Shown here in pieces: positions 18,278-27,160 of a stretch of DNA of 64,000 bases. The notes beneath the pieces were generated by a model, which was given only the letters and a program-made list of their open reading frames with translations, was not told where the DNA came from and ran no database searches. Within the stretch, counting starts at the first letter, position 1; every line of letters starts with the position of its first letter. The stretch is from Bog-473 sp963807775. GTDB lineage: Bacteria; Actinomycetota; Acidimicrobiia; Acidimicrobiales; RAAP-2. Both the position numbers and the translations under genes were made by a program. Location of the stretch: assembly GCA_963807775.1 (NCBI GenBank), contig CAWECY010000017.1:372001-436000 (forward strand). Direction: 5' to 3'.

Positions 18278-19961
18278 TCCCCAACAGGTACGGGTACAGA
18301 GGTTGCCCACCGTGGTGCACCTCGAGCGTCACCTCGGGGTACTCCTCGGACAGCCATTCCTCGATCCGGCGGGTGTCGCCCACTCGCGACCCCTCCCCCT
18401 CGATCAGCGTCACCAGCTCGTGCGACCCCTCGAGCAGACGCCCCAGCAGCAGGCGCGTGCACAGCACGACGTTGTCGGCGATGGCCACCACGCCCTGGCG
18501 CGAGATCCCGATGTAGTCGCCCTCGTGCACCTCGCCGGCATCGGTGACCGAGTCGCGGACGGCCCGGGTGACCTCGGCCGGCACCACACGTTCGGCCGAC
18601 TCGGTCATCGCCCGCACGTTCGCCTCGATCCCGGCGGCGGGGTCGTAGGCCAGCAGCGCGGAGAAGCCCTCGACGATGGAGCCGGTCGCCACCACACGCA
18701 CGGTCTTGGCGCTGAGCGCGTCCACCTGCTCGGCCACCGGGACGATGTTCTTGTTGTTGGGCAGGACCACCACCTCGTCCGAGCCGACGGCCTCGACCGC
18801 CTTCACCAGGTCGGCCGTGGCCGGGTTCATGGTCTGGCCCCCCACTACCAGGTGGTGCACCCCGAGCGAACGGAAGATGCGCCCGATGCCGTCGCCGGTG
18901 ACCACCGCCACCACGCCGGTAGTCGCCGGGGGCCCGGCCCCCTCGCTCGGCGCCCCGACCCCCGGGGCGCCCACGCTCTCGCGCACCCAGCGCTCCTCCT
19001 CGACCTGCTCGTCGAGGTCGGTGACCCGGATGCGCTGCGGCGTGCCGCACTCGATGGCCGCCTCGATGGCCGCCCCGACGTCGTTGGTGTGGATGTGGCA
19101 GTTCCACAGGCCGTCGCCCCCCACCACCACGATGGAGTCGCCGATGCCCGCCCACACGTCCTTGAACGCCTCGATGGCGTCGTCGGGCGCCGCCAGCAGG
19201 TACATGACCTCGTAGCGCAGGTCGCCCGCCGCGTGCCGCTCGCCGTACCCGGCGCCGGCCGCCTCACCCCCGGCGCCGGCCAGGCTGCCGTCGAGCGCCG
19301 ACAGGTCGGGCCCGGGCAGGCCCGAGGGCTCGGGCAGCGGCCGGCCGTCGAGGACGAGCAGGAAGGCGTCGAGCAGGAGCAGGAAGCCGGCGCCGCCGGC
19401 GTCGACCACGCCGGCCCGGGCCAGCACGGGCAGCATCTCGGGCGTGCGGGCCAGCGCGTCGGCGGCCTGGTCCCGGGCGCACTCGACCACGCCGACCAGG
19501 CCGGATCCGCACCCGGCCCCCTCGGCCGCCGCGGAGGCCACGGTCAATATCGTCCCCTCGACCGGCCGCACCACGGCCTTGCGGGCCAGATCGGAGGCGT
19601 GGGCGATGGCGTCGACCAGCAGGTCGGGCCCGACCCCCTCGCCGTCGGCGGCCGAGCCCATGCGCTCGCCCATCCCCCGCAGGAGCTGCGACAAGATGAC
19701 GCCCGAATTCCCCCGGGCGCCCATGAGGGACCCGTGGCCGATGGCCTGGCACACCCGGGCCAGGCCGGCGCCGTCCTCGACCCCGTCCAGCTCAGCCACG
19801 ACCGCCTCGAGGGTGAGCGCCATGTTGGTCCCGGTGTCGCCGTCGGGGACCGGGTAGACGTTGAGCCGGTTGATGTCGGCCTGGTGCAGGCGCAGCGCAT
19901 CTCGATACCCCGCCATCACGGCGCGCAGGTCGTCCGCGCCGAGGGTCGCCGGGGGGCTCAT
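18270..19961 (-). CDS. DhaL/DAK-domain kinase (FakA-like fatty acid kinase)
   Basis: A 563-aa protein. Residues 1-~210 are a DhaL-type ATP-binding domain with RLNVYPVPDGDTGTNMALTL (Mg-ATP site) and GARGNSGVILSQLLRG. The middle and C-terminal domains match the FakA/YloV type (DEVVVLPNNKNIVPVAEQVD; IGISRQGVVAIADN). FakA with a FakB (DegV) partner phosphorylates exogenous fatty acids; no FakB is in this window, so the role is inferred from architecture. DAK-recG-rsmD-coaD is a common order in Gram-positives. The start ATG 19961 is 8 nt from a TAGCAT -10 box, so probably leaderless. Confidence 0.88.
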
Positions 19962-19969
19962 GGTTGGGG

Positions 19970-19979
19970 ATGCTAACCT
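19970..19979. promoter_or_regulatory. Overlapping divergent -10 boxes (DhaL kinase / rpmB)
   Basis: The sequence atgctaacct contains TAGCAT on the minus strand (19970-19975, for the kinase) and TAACCT on the plus strand (19974-19979, for rpmB). The two -10 elements share bases, so RNA polymerase could fire in only one direction at a time. Confidence 0.55.
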
Positions 19980-20041
19980 TTGTGCCGTTCTCGAAGGCCC
20001 GCGTGGTCCCTGCACCGCGGCCTCCACCAGGAAGGTTTCCC

Positions 20042-20263
20042 ATGGCATCTGTGTGCGACATCTGCGGCAAGAAGCCGTCGTTCGGCATGAACGTCAGCCA
20101 CTCGCACCGTCGCACCAAGCGGCGGTGGAACCCCAACGTGCAGCGGGTGCGGGCCGTGGTCGACGGTGCGCCGAAGCGCCTGCACGTCTGCACGTCGTGC
20201 ATCCGGGCCGGCAAGGTGACCAAGCCGGTGCGCCGGAGCCACGAGCCCAGCTCGACGAACTAA
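20042..20263 (+). CDS. rpmB: 50S ribosomal protein L28
   Basis: A 73-aa protein: MASVCDICGKKPSFGMNVSH, SHRRTKRRWNPNVQ, LHVCTSCIRAGKV. Two CxxC pairs mark the zinc-binding C+ form. ATG 20042 follows GGAAGG about 6 nt upstream. It has its own promoter ~60 bp upstream and a terminator just after the gene. Confidence 0.96.
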   Translation: MASVCDICGKKPSFGMNVSHSHRRTKRRWNPNVQRVRAVVDGAPKRLHVCTSCIRAGKVTKPVRRSHEPSSTN

Positions 20264-20278
20264 GGAGCCCGCGCCCCT

Positions 20279-20312
20279 GGGACGCCGTGCGTCCGGTCGA
20301 GGTGGGCGTCCC
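20279..20312 (+). terminator. Probable rpmB terminator hairpin
   Basis: Inverted repeat GGGACGCC (20279-20286) / GGCGTCCC (20305-20312), 8-bp GC stem and 18-nt loop, starting 15 nt past the rpmB stop. No U-tract, as is common in high-GC actinobacteria. Confidence 0.55.
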
Positions 20313-20438
20313 CCTTCGTACCCACGTTGCCCGCCGTCACCCGCCGGGCGCCAGAATGCTGAGGCTGCTGTTCGCCTAAAACCGGCTCACGTCAACCTGT
20401 CGTCAGAGCGACCCGCCCACCGGATGCCCACTCGGATC

Positions 20439-20475
20439 GTTGGACCTGACCCCACATCAGCCCAGGTCCTCCAAC
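20439..20475. terminator. Hairpin downstream of the PhyH gene
   Basis: GGACCTG (20442-20448) pairs with CAGGTCC (20463-20469), with flanking gttgg/ccaac pairing across a small bulge. It lies in the 245-bp gap between rpmB and the phyH stop and could end the phyH transcript. No other feature is seen in this gap. Confidence 0.4.
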
Positions 20476-20508
20476 CGTCATTCCTTCCACGACCCTTGAG
20501 CCCACGGT

Positions 20509-21408
20509 TCAATTCGGGGGCGGAACATAGGGTTCCGTTCGCCTGAGGAGCTTGCGGGCGGAGCGGTTGTAGTCAAAGAAGTTCGAGATGAAGGATGGAC
20601 GGTCGTACAGCACATCCAGCGGCTCTCTCATGTCGTCGACGTAGCCAAGAGCGTAGGAACCGCGCTGGTAGCCCATGAGGCGCAGAAGTCCTTCGGGGAG
20701 GGTGCGTGCGATCTCGGGAGGGCAGGCGAGGTATTGGTTCTCCTCCTGACGAAGCCACCCGAGCGAGTATCCGATGTTGACTCCGATCCGATGGACGTCG
20801 GTGGTGTTGGCGCCGCCCCCGTGGAAAATCGATCCGACGTAAAGCAGGACCGAGCCCTTGGACATGACCGCGCCCGTCGAGAGAGTTGGATCCACCTCTG
20901 AGGGATCGTCCTCCCAGAGATGACTCCCCACGATCACCCGGGTGGCACCCATCTCTTCGGTGAAGTCGGTGAGCGCCCACATGGTGCTGATCTCCGCCTC
21001 GAATCCGGTGGGGAACGGGTAGTGATCGAACGACCACTGGTCCCGATGGATCATTTGCCCCGGCTCACCTGGGCCGATGTCCACCAGTTGGGTCAGATCG
21101 ACCTGAAAGGTGCTGCAGTGGTCGCCAAGTGTGAGGTCGACGGTCTCGAGAATCGTCGGGTGAGCAACAAGTTGACGCGCGCTCGGAGAGCGGGCGATGA
21201 GGGCGCCGGTTCGCCGAGTGGCGCGACCCAAGAATTCCTCGGGTCCCACGTCGGTAGCGGCGAGGTACGGCTTCAGCTCGGTCGCGATCTGATCCATCAG
21301 TTCGGGAGAAGCAAGGCTCGAGATGATCACACAGCCGTCTTCGCGGAGAACCGTTGCGATCTCCTGAGGCCCAGTGGCAGCTCCGACGGTTCTAGCTGCA
21401 ACAGGCAT
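20509..21408 (-). CDS. Phytanoyl-CoA dioxygenase (PhyH) family oxygenase
   Basis: A 299-aa Fe(II)/2-oxoglutarate oxygenase. The N-terminus LREDGCVIISSLASPELMDQ is typical. The facial triad is the HxD in MIHRDQWSFDHYPFP and the distal His in FHGGGANTTDVHRIGVNIGY, with the 2-OG Arg just after it. The family hydroxylates phytanoyl-CoA, ectoine or diverse secondary metabolites, so the substrate is open. It is divergent from the LLM gene (about 90 bp apart). TAATAAT lies 5 nt before the ATG at 21408. Codon usage is less GC-biased than in the housekeeping block, which may hint at an acquired locus. Confidence 0.85.
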   Translation of the reverse strand: MPVAARTVGAATGPQEIATVLREDGCVIISSLASPELMDQIATELKPYLAATDVGPEEFLGRATRRTGALIARSPSARQLVAHPTILETVDLTLGDHCSTFQVDLTQLVDIGPGEPGQMIHRDQWSFDHYPFPTGFEAEISTMWALTDFTEEMGATRVIVGSHLWEDDPSEVDPTLSTGAVMSKGSVLLYVGSIFHGGGANTTDVHRIGVNIGYSLGWLRQEENQYLACPPEIARTLPEGLLRLMGYQRGSYALGYVDDMREPLDVLYDRPSFISNFFDYNRSARKLLRRTEPYVPPPN

Positions 21409-21498
21409 GCCTTATTATTACGCCTGGGCGGGGACCAACCTTGCCACCTACGCTTCGTCCTAGCACTCGTCGCCGCGCCATGGAGACTCAAACCCAAG

Positions 21499-22419
21499 AT
21501 GCTCCCGTTCCGATTCGCTGTGCACAGTTCGATCGCCCCGACCATGGCGGCCTGGCGGGATCATGCCCGTCTGGCCGAGGAACTCGGTTACTCGGCGCTC
21601 TACGTCACCGATCACTTCGACGCCCAATTCGGGCCCTTGGTCGCGGCGACCGTGGCCGCCGAGGCGACCACTTCGTTACATGTGGGGACCCTCGTTCTGA
21701 ACAACGACCTGCGCAACCCGGTCGTCCTGGCCAAGGAGATCGCCTCGCTCGGACTGGCGGCGGAAGGTCGGATCGAAGTGGGTCTCGGTGCGGGTTGGCT
21801 CCGCAGTGACTACGAGGAAACGGGCATTCACTACGACGATCCCGGTGCACGGGTGGACCGGCTGGCCGAGAGCCTCATCATCATGAAGTCACTGTGGAGC
21901 CAGGACGAGACGACCTTCGCCGGCAGGTACTACGAGGTGAGCCACGCCCGCTGCGATCCTCGCCCGGCCTCGCCCCCCCGCGTCATCGTCGGAGGCGGGA
22001 GTAGGCGCGTACTCACCGTGGCGGCCGAGCAGGCGGACATCGTGGGGGTGACGCGCAGCATGGCTTCTGGTGAGAAGGGCGGTGCCCTGGGGAGCGAAAC
22101 CACCCTCGGTCATTACGAGCGCTGCTTGGCCTGGGTGCGCGAGGCATCCGGAGACCGTTTCGGTTCGCTCGAGTTGCAGATCGCGGCCTTTGCCGTCGTG
22201 GTGGTCGGCAGCAGCCGCGCCGCGGCGCGCACCGCCACGATGCTGGGCTTCGACGGGGAAGCGGCGCTCGATCTCCCGATTGTGCTCATCGGGACCGTGG
22301 ACGACCTCTGCGAACGCCTGGTCGAGCGACGCCAACGGTGGGGGTTCAGCAATGTCGTGGTGCCGGACGAGGCGATGGAGGCGTTTGCGCCGGTCGTAGC
22401 CCGGTTGGCTGGCACCTAG
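21499..22419 (+). CDS. LLM-class (F420-type) luciferase-like oxidoreductase
   Basis: A 306-aa TIM-barrel protein. MLPFRFAVHSSIAPTMAAW, then ARLAEELGYSALYVTDHF, GTLVLNNDLRNPVVLAKEIA, RIEVGLGAGWLRSDYEETGI and PPRVIVGGGSRRVLTVAAEQ are LLM signatures, the last resembling the TIGR03621-type F420 subfamily. The cofactor (F420 or FMN) and substrate are inferred. The start ATG 21499 gives the family-typical N-terminus; the frame is open upstream but there it runs antisense to phyH. Confidence 0.82.
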   Translation: MLPFRFAVHSSIAPTMAAWRDHARLAEELGYSALYVTDHFDAQFGPLVAATVAAEATTSLHVGTLVLNNDLRNPVVLAKEIASLGLAAEGRIEVGLGAGWLRSDYEETGIHYDDPGARVDRLAESLIIMKSLWSQDETTFAGRYYEVSHARCDPRPASPPRVIVGGGSRRVLTVAAEQADIVGVTRSMASGEKGGALGSETTLGHYERCLAWVREASGDRFGSLELQIAAFAVVVVGSSRAAARTATMLGFDGEAALDLPIVLIGTVDDLCERLVERRQRWGFSNVVVPDEAMEAFAPVVARLAGT

Positions 22420-22484
22420 GTCCCTCGCCCCGGTTGGGCGCGGTGGCTGTGAGGCGACCGGCGGTGGCTACCGCGTCCGGTCAT

Positions 22485-23876
22485 TCACGACAGGGGCGCG
22501 AACTGTCTCACCTTGCCGGACCACAGCCGTTCGGGCTCCCCGACCTCGCGCACATGGACCTCGGGAGCGGCCACGCCGTGCCTCGCCAGCACATCGGCGA
22601 GTTCCCGACGCAGTCGTCCGCTGTCGCACGAGCCGTCCGTCGTGAGTGACACATGGAGGCCGTGATCTGTGTGGCCGACGAAGAAGTCCGCCACACCGGG
22701 CGAGGCGAGGAGGGTCTCCTCGACGTCGCGGCGGGGCACGGTCACCACCCCGCCCCCGAAAATGAGGACCCCGTCCATGCGTCCGTGGACGTCGAGGATG
22801 CGCCGATGCGCACAGCCGCACGGACAGGGCGCATCGGTGATCGTCATGCCATCGGCGATGTCGTAGCGGATCAGAGGCTGGTCCAGGTTGTAGAGGTTCG
22901 TCAGCAGCACCCGATCCGCAGGCTGCCCGTACGGCACGATGTTGCCCTGCCTGTCCACCGGCTCCAGGATCACCAGGTCATCGGCGATGTGCATCCCTTC
23001 TCCGACCCCGCACGGAAAGGCGTAGGTTCCCTCCGAACAGCCCCAAAACTCTGACAGTTCGATATCCCACGCGGCCCGCACCGCCTCCCGCACCGGTGGG
23101 GTACACACCTCGCCGGCGACACTCACCCAAGTCGGTACGAGCGTGAGCCGACCGGCGAGCGCCTCCAGGGCCAACAGGCGGATGATGCTCGGCCATCCTT
23201 GCAGCGCCTCCACCTTGGGCTCCGCCGCATTGAGGCCGGCGACAAGATCCGGTAGGGGCATCGTGCCCGAGAAACAGTGCGATGGCGGTCCCCCGCTCTC
23301 GAAGGTGCTGAAGGCGTGGAAGATCCCGGACTCGTGCATGGGGCTGCACGAGAAGACTTGCGCCAGGACCGCGTCCGCAGCTTCTCCGCGTCGCCCGGTC
23401 CACCGGGAACCCTGCATCACGAAGGTCACAAACGCGTCCCACCCATAGACCTGGAGCGCCTCGGTGCCGGTGGCTCCGGAAGTCTTGATCGCCCGGTACT
23501 CGCCATCGAGGTACCGGTCGGCATCGAGATGCTCGAGGTGCTCGGTCACACGAGCGAGCGTCAAGCCAGGAGCCGTGACCAAGCGATCGAACTCCTCCAT
23601 CATCTCGGCCCTGGTCAGGACAGGCAGCGACGGAAGGTCGGCCTCGGTGAAGGTCGCGAGTTCTCTTCCGGCCAGCCGGGCCCGCCAGAACGGCGAACGA
23701 TCAGCCGCCCGAAGGAGCAGGTCGCGCAGGAGCCGTTGCCGCTCGGCGGCGAGGCGGTCAGCGTCCCAGTGGAGACGGCGGGCGCCTTTGAGGTAGGCGT
23801 CTTGCAACTCCGCCTGCTGGCGCCGCACGAGGTGGGCGTCGTTCACCCCTGACACGTCGCCGGCGCCGGATCGCAC
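22485..23876 (-). CDS. PaaK-like (phenylacetate-CoA ligase/CapK family) AMP-binding protein
   Basis: A 463-aa member of the ANL-related PaaK/CapK group. The phosphate-binding loop is IKTSGATGTEALQVYGWD, the adenylate motif SEFWGCSEGTYAFPCG, and the DQPLIRYDIADGM and HGRMDGVLIFGGGVV motifs precede a small C-terminal lid. CPCG...HRRILDVHGR is typical of PaaK. It probably adenylates an aryl or acyl acid, but no thioester partner is nearby. It converges on the LLM gene and, with phyH, forms a small island of unclear pathway. Confidence 0.82.
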   Translation of the reverse strand: MRSGAGDVSGVNDAHLVRRQQAELQDAYLKGARRLHWDADRLAAERQRLLRDLLLRAADRSPFWRARLAGRELATFTEADLPSLPVLTRAEMMEEFDRLVTAPGLTLARVTEHLEHLDADRYLDGEYRAIKTSGATGTEALQVYGWDAFVTFVMQGSRWTGRRGEAADAVLAQVFSCSPMHESGIFHAFSTFESGGPPSHCFSGTMPLPDLVAGLNAAEPKVEALQGWPSIIRLLALEALAGRLTLVPTWVSVAGEVCTPPVREAVRAAWDIELSEFWGCSEGTYAFPCGVGEGMHIADDLVILEPVDRQGNIVPYGQPADRVLLTNLYNLDQPLIRYDIADGMTITDAPCPCGCAHRRILDVHGRMDGVLIFGGGVVTVPRRDVEETLLASPGVADFFVGHTDHGLHVSLTTDGSCDSGRLRRELADVLARHGVAAPEVHVREVGEPERLWSGKVRQFAPLS

Positions 23877-24074
23877 GAAGCGACCCTACTGACCCTAAGT
23901 GTCAAGGATCTGTCGGAGACCGACCTTGCCCTCTGACTCCTCGAAGACGTCCGCCGACTCGACGCCCCGACCAAAAGGATCGCACCGCCGGATCCGCATA
24001 GGCCCCAAGGCATCGGGCACGTCGTTGCCCGAGCGCGGGCCCTTCCGGCCGTTCGGCCGACCGGCAGACCAGAT

Positions 24075-24230
24075 TCAGCGGACCAGCCGGTCAACCGGGA
24101 CGAACAGCCAGCGGTCCTCGTGGCGGCGCCGGCGAAGCGTCCACACCCGCCCGTCCCAATACTGCTCATCGTCGGTCCCGTCGTCGACCTTCTGCCAACC
24201 GATCGGGCGGCTCGCCGTGGTCAATGTCAT
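24075..24230 (-). CDS. 51-aa DUF2510-like small protein
   Basis: Short gene below usual ORF cutoffs: starts MTLTTASRPIGWQKVDDG, contains DEQYWDGRVWTLRRR and ends DRLVR. The GW...DDG..EQYWDGxxW pattern is like the DUF2510 module (GWYPDPxGxxxxRYWDGxxWT) common in actinobacterial membrane or secreted proteins, but here it stands alone. AAGGGTGG lies about 7 nt before the ATG. Otherwise the 560-bp stretch 23877-24436 shows no gene I can support. Confidence 0.5.
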   Translation of the reverse strand: MTLTTASRPIGWQKVDDGTDDEQYWDGRVWTLRRRRHEDRWLFVPVDRLVR

Positions 24231-24311
24231 GACACACCACCCTTCGTCATCTGTCCGGCCAGAGCCGGACCCTACCCAGACAATGGTGAAGATAGCGCAG
24301 GCTCAGACGCC

Positions 24312-24335
24312 GTCCAGGGACCCTCGCCCCTGGAC
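24312..24335. terminator. Perfect 8-bp hairpin downstream of the 24.4-kb secreted-protein gene
   Basis: GTCCAGGG (24312-24319) and CCCTGGAC (24328-24335), 8-nt loop. It lies ~100 nt past the stop of the minus-strand gene. The plus-strand side is followed by aattt, the minus side by no U-run. Confidence 0.45.
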
Positions 24336-24436
24336 AATTTCCGCAGACGCCGACGACTATTCGAAGACCGCCGACGGGGCGATCGGACATCGCAGCATGC
24401 GGATCCGCTCCCGTGGTGCGCGGTGCTACCTCCGTT

Positions 24437-27061
24437 TCAGTTCTCGGCCGGGTCCCGCCGGCGGCGGTAGACCATGGTGACGGCTCCACCGACAATCGCC
24501 GCCCCGAGGAGAGGGAGGGCGAGGGCGAGGGGTGATTCAGGAAGTACGGGGGGCGGCGAGTCGGACGACGGCGTGAGCGTGACCGTGAGGATGTTCCTGT
24601 AGATGGCGGGATCGGTCGTGCCCACGGTGTATTGACAGCTCGAAGTTCCGTTCGGCCCGCAGGTGGTGGCGGTGTCGGTCCCGAGCAACGTGTCGTCGGT
24701 CGGGATGGGTTTCGGGGTCCGATAGCCGGAGAACACCATCGTCAGAGTCCCGTCAGGATTCACCACGACCGTGGGCGAGTACGCACGACCCTCGTAGTAG
24801 GCCGAGATCCCGAGCGGGTCGTCATGACCCGCGGCGAGCTCACTGTCCTGGGTCGCTGACGCCGAGAAGGTGTAGTCGGTGGAGACGACATCTTCGGGCG
24901 TAGACCAGGTCTTGCCGCCGTCAGAGGACGACGTGAAGAAGATCTGGTTGAAGGCGTCGCTGTCCCCATCGGACTCCCATGATCCCGAGTCGAACATCCC
25001 GATCGAGCCGTCGGCATAGGTGATGATGGTGCCTCGGGTCCCGACGTAGCGCAGCTCCGGTGTGTCGAGCGAGCCGGTGGCGAGATCCTGGCTGGACGGG
25101 TAGGCCTGGGCAGACGGATTGTTGACGTCGGTGTAGTCGCTGGCGCCGTCGGAGGTCCCGCTGATGGGACCGACATCGGTGAAGTTGATCCCGTCGCTGG
25201 TGTACGCCACCCGCAGGAGGGTCAGGTCCTCGTTGTTCTTGAACAGCGAGGCAGCCTTGTTCTTGCCCTCCCCGATGGAGTTGAGGACCGAAAACGAGGC
25301 GATGGCCGCTCCCGGTCCTCCCACCGTGTTCCCGCTCGCCACTGATCCGCTCCCGCCCAAGCAGCCGGTGAACGAGGTGGAGGTGTACCCGGTGCACGTC
25401 ACCGTCTGGATCCCGGCCGAGACGCCCAGATAGATGGTGAACGAGCCGCTGGCGGGGATGAGATCGCCGAAGGTGTACGACGGCGTGATCGGAATCGTGC
25501 TCGCCGGGAGGGTGACCGCCGAGGTGGTCGTGGCCACGTCGTAGTAGTTCAGGATCTTCTCGCCGTAGACGATGAGCGTCGACCCGGTCGGAGCGCCCCA
25601 GGCACTGTCCGCGCTGGCCGGCAACGTTCCCACGATGCCGTCCGGGGCGATCAGGCCGTTGGTCTGCTGGACACCGTTGGGCACGACGGGATCGGTGGTC
25701 ACGGCGTCACCGCTGTTCACCGACAGGCCGCCGGACTTGGTGGTGGTGCAACTGGAGAGCGACGTATTGGCACCGTTCACACTCACGCAGGACACGGTCG
25801 CGCCGTCGATGTAGACGCGGCCGGGGATGGCATTGTTGAACGAGTAGGAAATGGTCGGATTCGTGGTCGCCACCACGAGGCTCGAGGAGCTCAGTCCGAC
25901 GGTGACCCCCGGGCTGCCGGTCGAAGAGCCCGACACCGAACTGTTCGGACCCTGGGGAATGGTGATCGCTGAGCTCACGGTGCCGAGCACCTGCACCAAG
26001 TCGTCACCGCTGTTCACCGTCAGCCCACCGGGTGCCGTGCATCCGGTGAGCGAGCTCGTAGCGGTCGCGGTGCACGTGATCACCGATGCCGAGGGGTTGG
26101 TGGCGGCCAGGTCTTCGAAGGAACCGGGGGCCGTGATCTGCTCTGGGCTGTCGGCGGTGCCCAAGCTGCTCACCGAGATGGGGCTGCCTCCAGTCGCGGG
26201 GACGGTCGCTTGAGCGGTTGCGTAGGTGCTCGGATCCACACCGACCGGCTCGCTCGAGGGAAGACCGGCGATCGGGTCGGTGGACGATGGGTTGATCTGG
26301 TGCACCAGCATCCCGACGCCCAGGTTGTCCCCGGCCGGCCGGCTGAGGGTGTAGAGGTAGTTCGTCCCGTTCACCGACATCACGAAGGCGTGGCCCTCGC
26401 CGTCGTCGTTGGTGTCGCCTTCGGGGCACAGGCCCTCGTTCTGCTCAAGGGCTTCACCCTGGTAGGTCCACGTGTTGCCGTTATCGGTCGAGGTGGCGAC
26501 GACGAGCGCCTCATCGGTGTCCTTCGGCCGGTAGTCGAAGTAGCCGGTCAGGTCATTGCTGCTCGACGCACCAGGCGTGTGTTCGACGAAGGGGAAGTAA
26601 TAGGGCGACATCGGCAGAGTCGTTCCCGAGGGCTGGCGATTGACGGTCCCAGTTTCCGGAGCAGGACCGTCGGTCGAGCAGTAACCCGGAACCGGTCCGG
26701 GCGTACCGACCGTGCCGCTGGCGTAGGGCACGTCTCCCGACCCGGTTGGGTAGACGGCCAGATTGGGTTCGGTCACGCCGCCTACCGTGGTGGTCGCTCC
26801 ACCTGGGGTGTACGTCGGGTACACGGTGCCCGGGCTCTGTGAGCTGTAGGTGCTCCCCTCGGTCGGGTCGCCCTGGGAGAGCGTCCACGGTGCCTGGGTG
26901 GTCGCGTTCCCTGACACCTGGTCCGGCGTGGGAGTACCCGCGGTGTAGGTGATGCCGTTGCCGGCTGCGGATGCCACCGACTCCGTGGCCGTCTGGGCGA
27001 GCGGGGCGGCCGCCAACGAGAAGACAACCGCAGTCATGATGACGGGCTTACGACGGAACAT
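24437..27061 (-). CDS. Secreted, C-terminally anchored protein with Asp-box (sialidase-like) repeats
   Basis: An 874-aa protein. The signal peptide is MFRRKPVIMTAVVFSLAAAP...ASA. Two Asp-box motifs, STDNGNTWTYQG and SSSDGGKTWSTPED, mark six-bladed BNR/sialidase-type beta-propeller segments, one in each half. Between them is an inserted region (about residues 320-590) of short Cys-containing repeats, e.g. SSLTGCTAPGGLTVNSGDD and LSSCTTTKSGGLSVNSGDA. No catalytic Arg triad or Tyr/Glu pair could be assigned, so enzyme activity is doubtful. The C-terminus PESPLALALPLLGAAIVGG, TM helix, YRRRRD is a tripartite anchor shared with the next gene. Start ATG 27061. Confidence 0.8.
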   Translation of the reverse strand: MFRRKPVIMTAVVFSLAAAPLAQTATESVASAAGNGITYTAGTPTPDQVSGNATTQAPWTLSQGDPTEGSTYSSQSPGTVYPTYTPGGATTTVGGVTEPNLAVYPTGSGDVPYASGTVGTPGPVPGYCSTDGPAPETGTVNRQPSGTTLPMSPYYFPFVEHTPGASSSNDLTGYFDYRPKDTDEALVVATSTDNGNTWTYQGEALEQNEGLCPEGDTNDDGEGHAFVMSVNGTNYLYTLSRPAGDNLGVGMLVHQINPSSTDPIAGLPSSEPVGVDPSTYATAQATVPATGGSPISVSSLGTADSPEQITAPGSFEDLAATNPSASVITCTATATSSLTGCTAPGGLTVNSGDDLVQVLGTVSSAITIPQGPNSSVSGSSTGSPGVTVGLSSSSLVVATTNPTISYSFNNAIPGRVYIDGATVSCVSVNGANTSLSSCTTTKSGGLSVNSGDAVTTDPVVPNGVQQTNGLIAPDGIVGTLPASADSAWGAPTGSTLIVYGEKILNYYDVATTTSAVTLPASTIPITPSYTFGDLIPASGSFTIYLGVSAGIQTVTCTGYTSTSFTGCLGGSGSVASGNTVGGPGAAIASFSVLNSIGEGKNKAASLFKNNEDLTLLRVAYTSDGINFTDVGPISGTSDGASDYTDVNNPSAQAYPSSQDLATGSLDTPELRYVGTRGTIITYADGSIGMFDSGSWESDGDSDAFNQIFFTSSSDGGKTWSTPEDVVSTDYTFSASATQDSELAAGHDDPLGISAYYEGRAYSPTVVVNPDGTLTMVFSGYRTPKPIPTDDTLLGTDTATTCGPNGTSSCQYTVGTTDPAIYRNILTVTLTPSSDSPPPVLPESPLALALPLLGAAIVGGAVTMVYRRRRDPAEN

Positions 27062-27160
27062 GAAGGGACGGCCCTTTCGTTCGGAGGATTGCGGATCGAC
27101 GGGCTATGACGCGAGCCAGAGAAAAATTCTGGCGATCGATGAGATGAGGACTGGCTTGGC

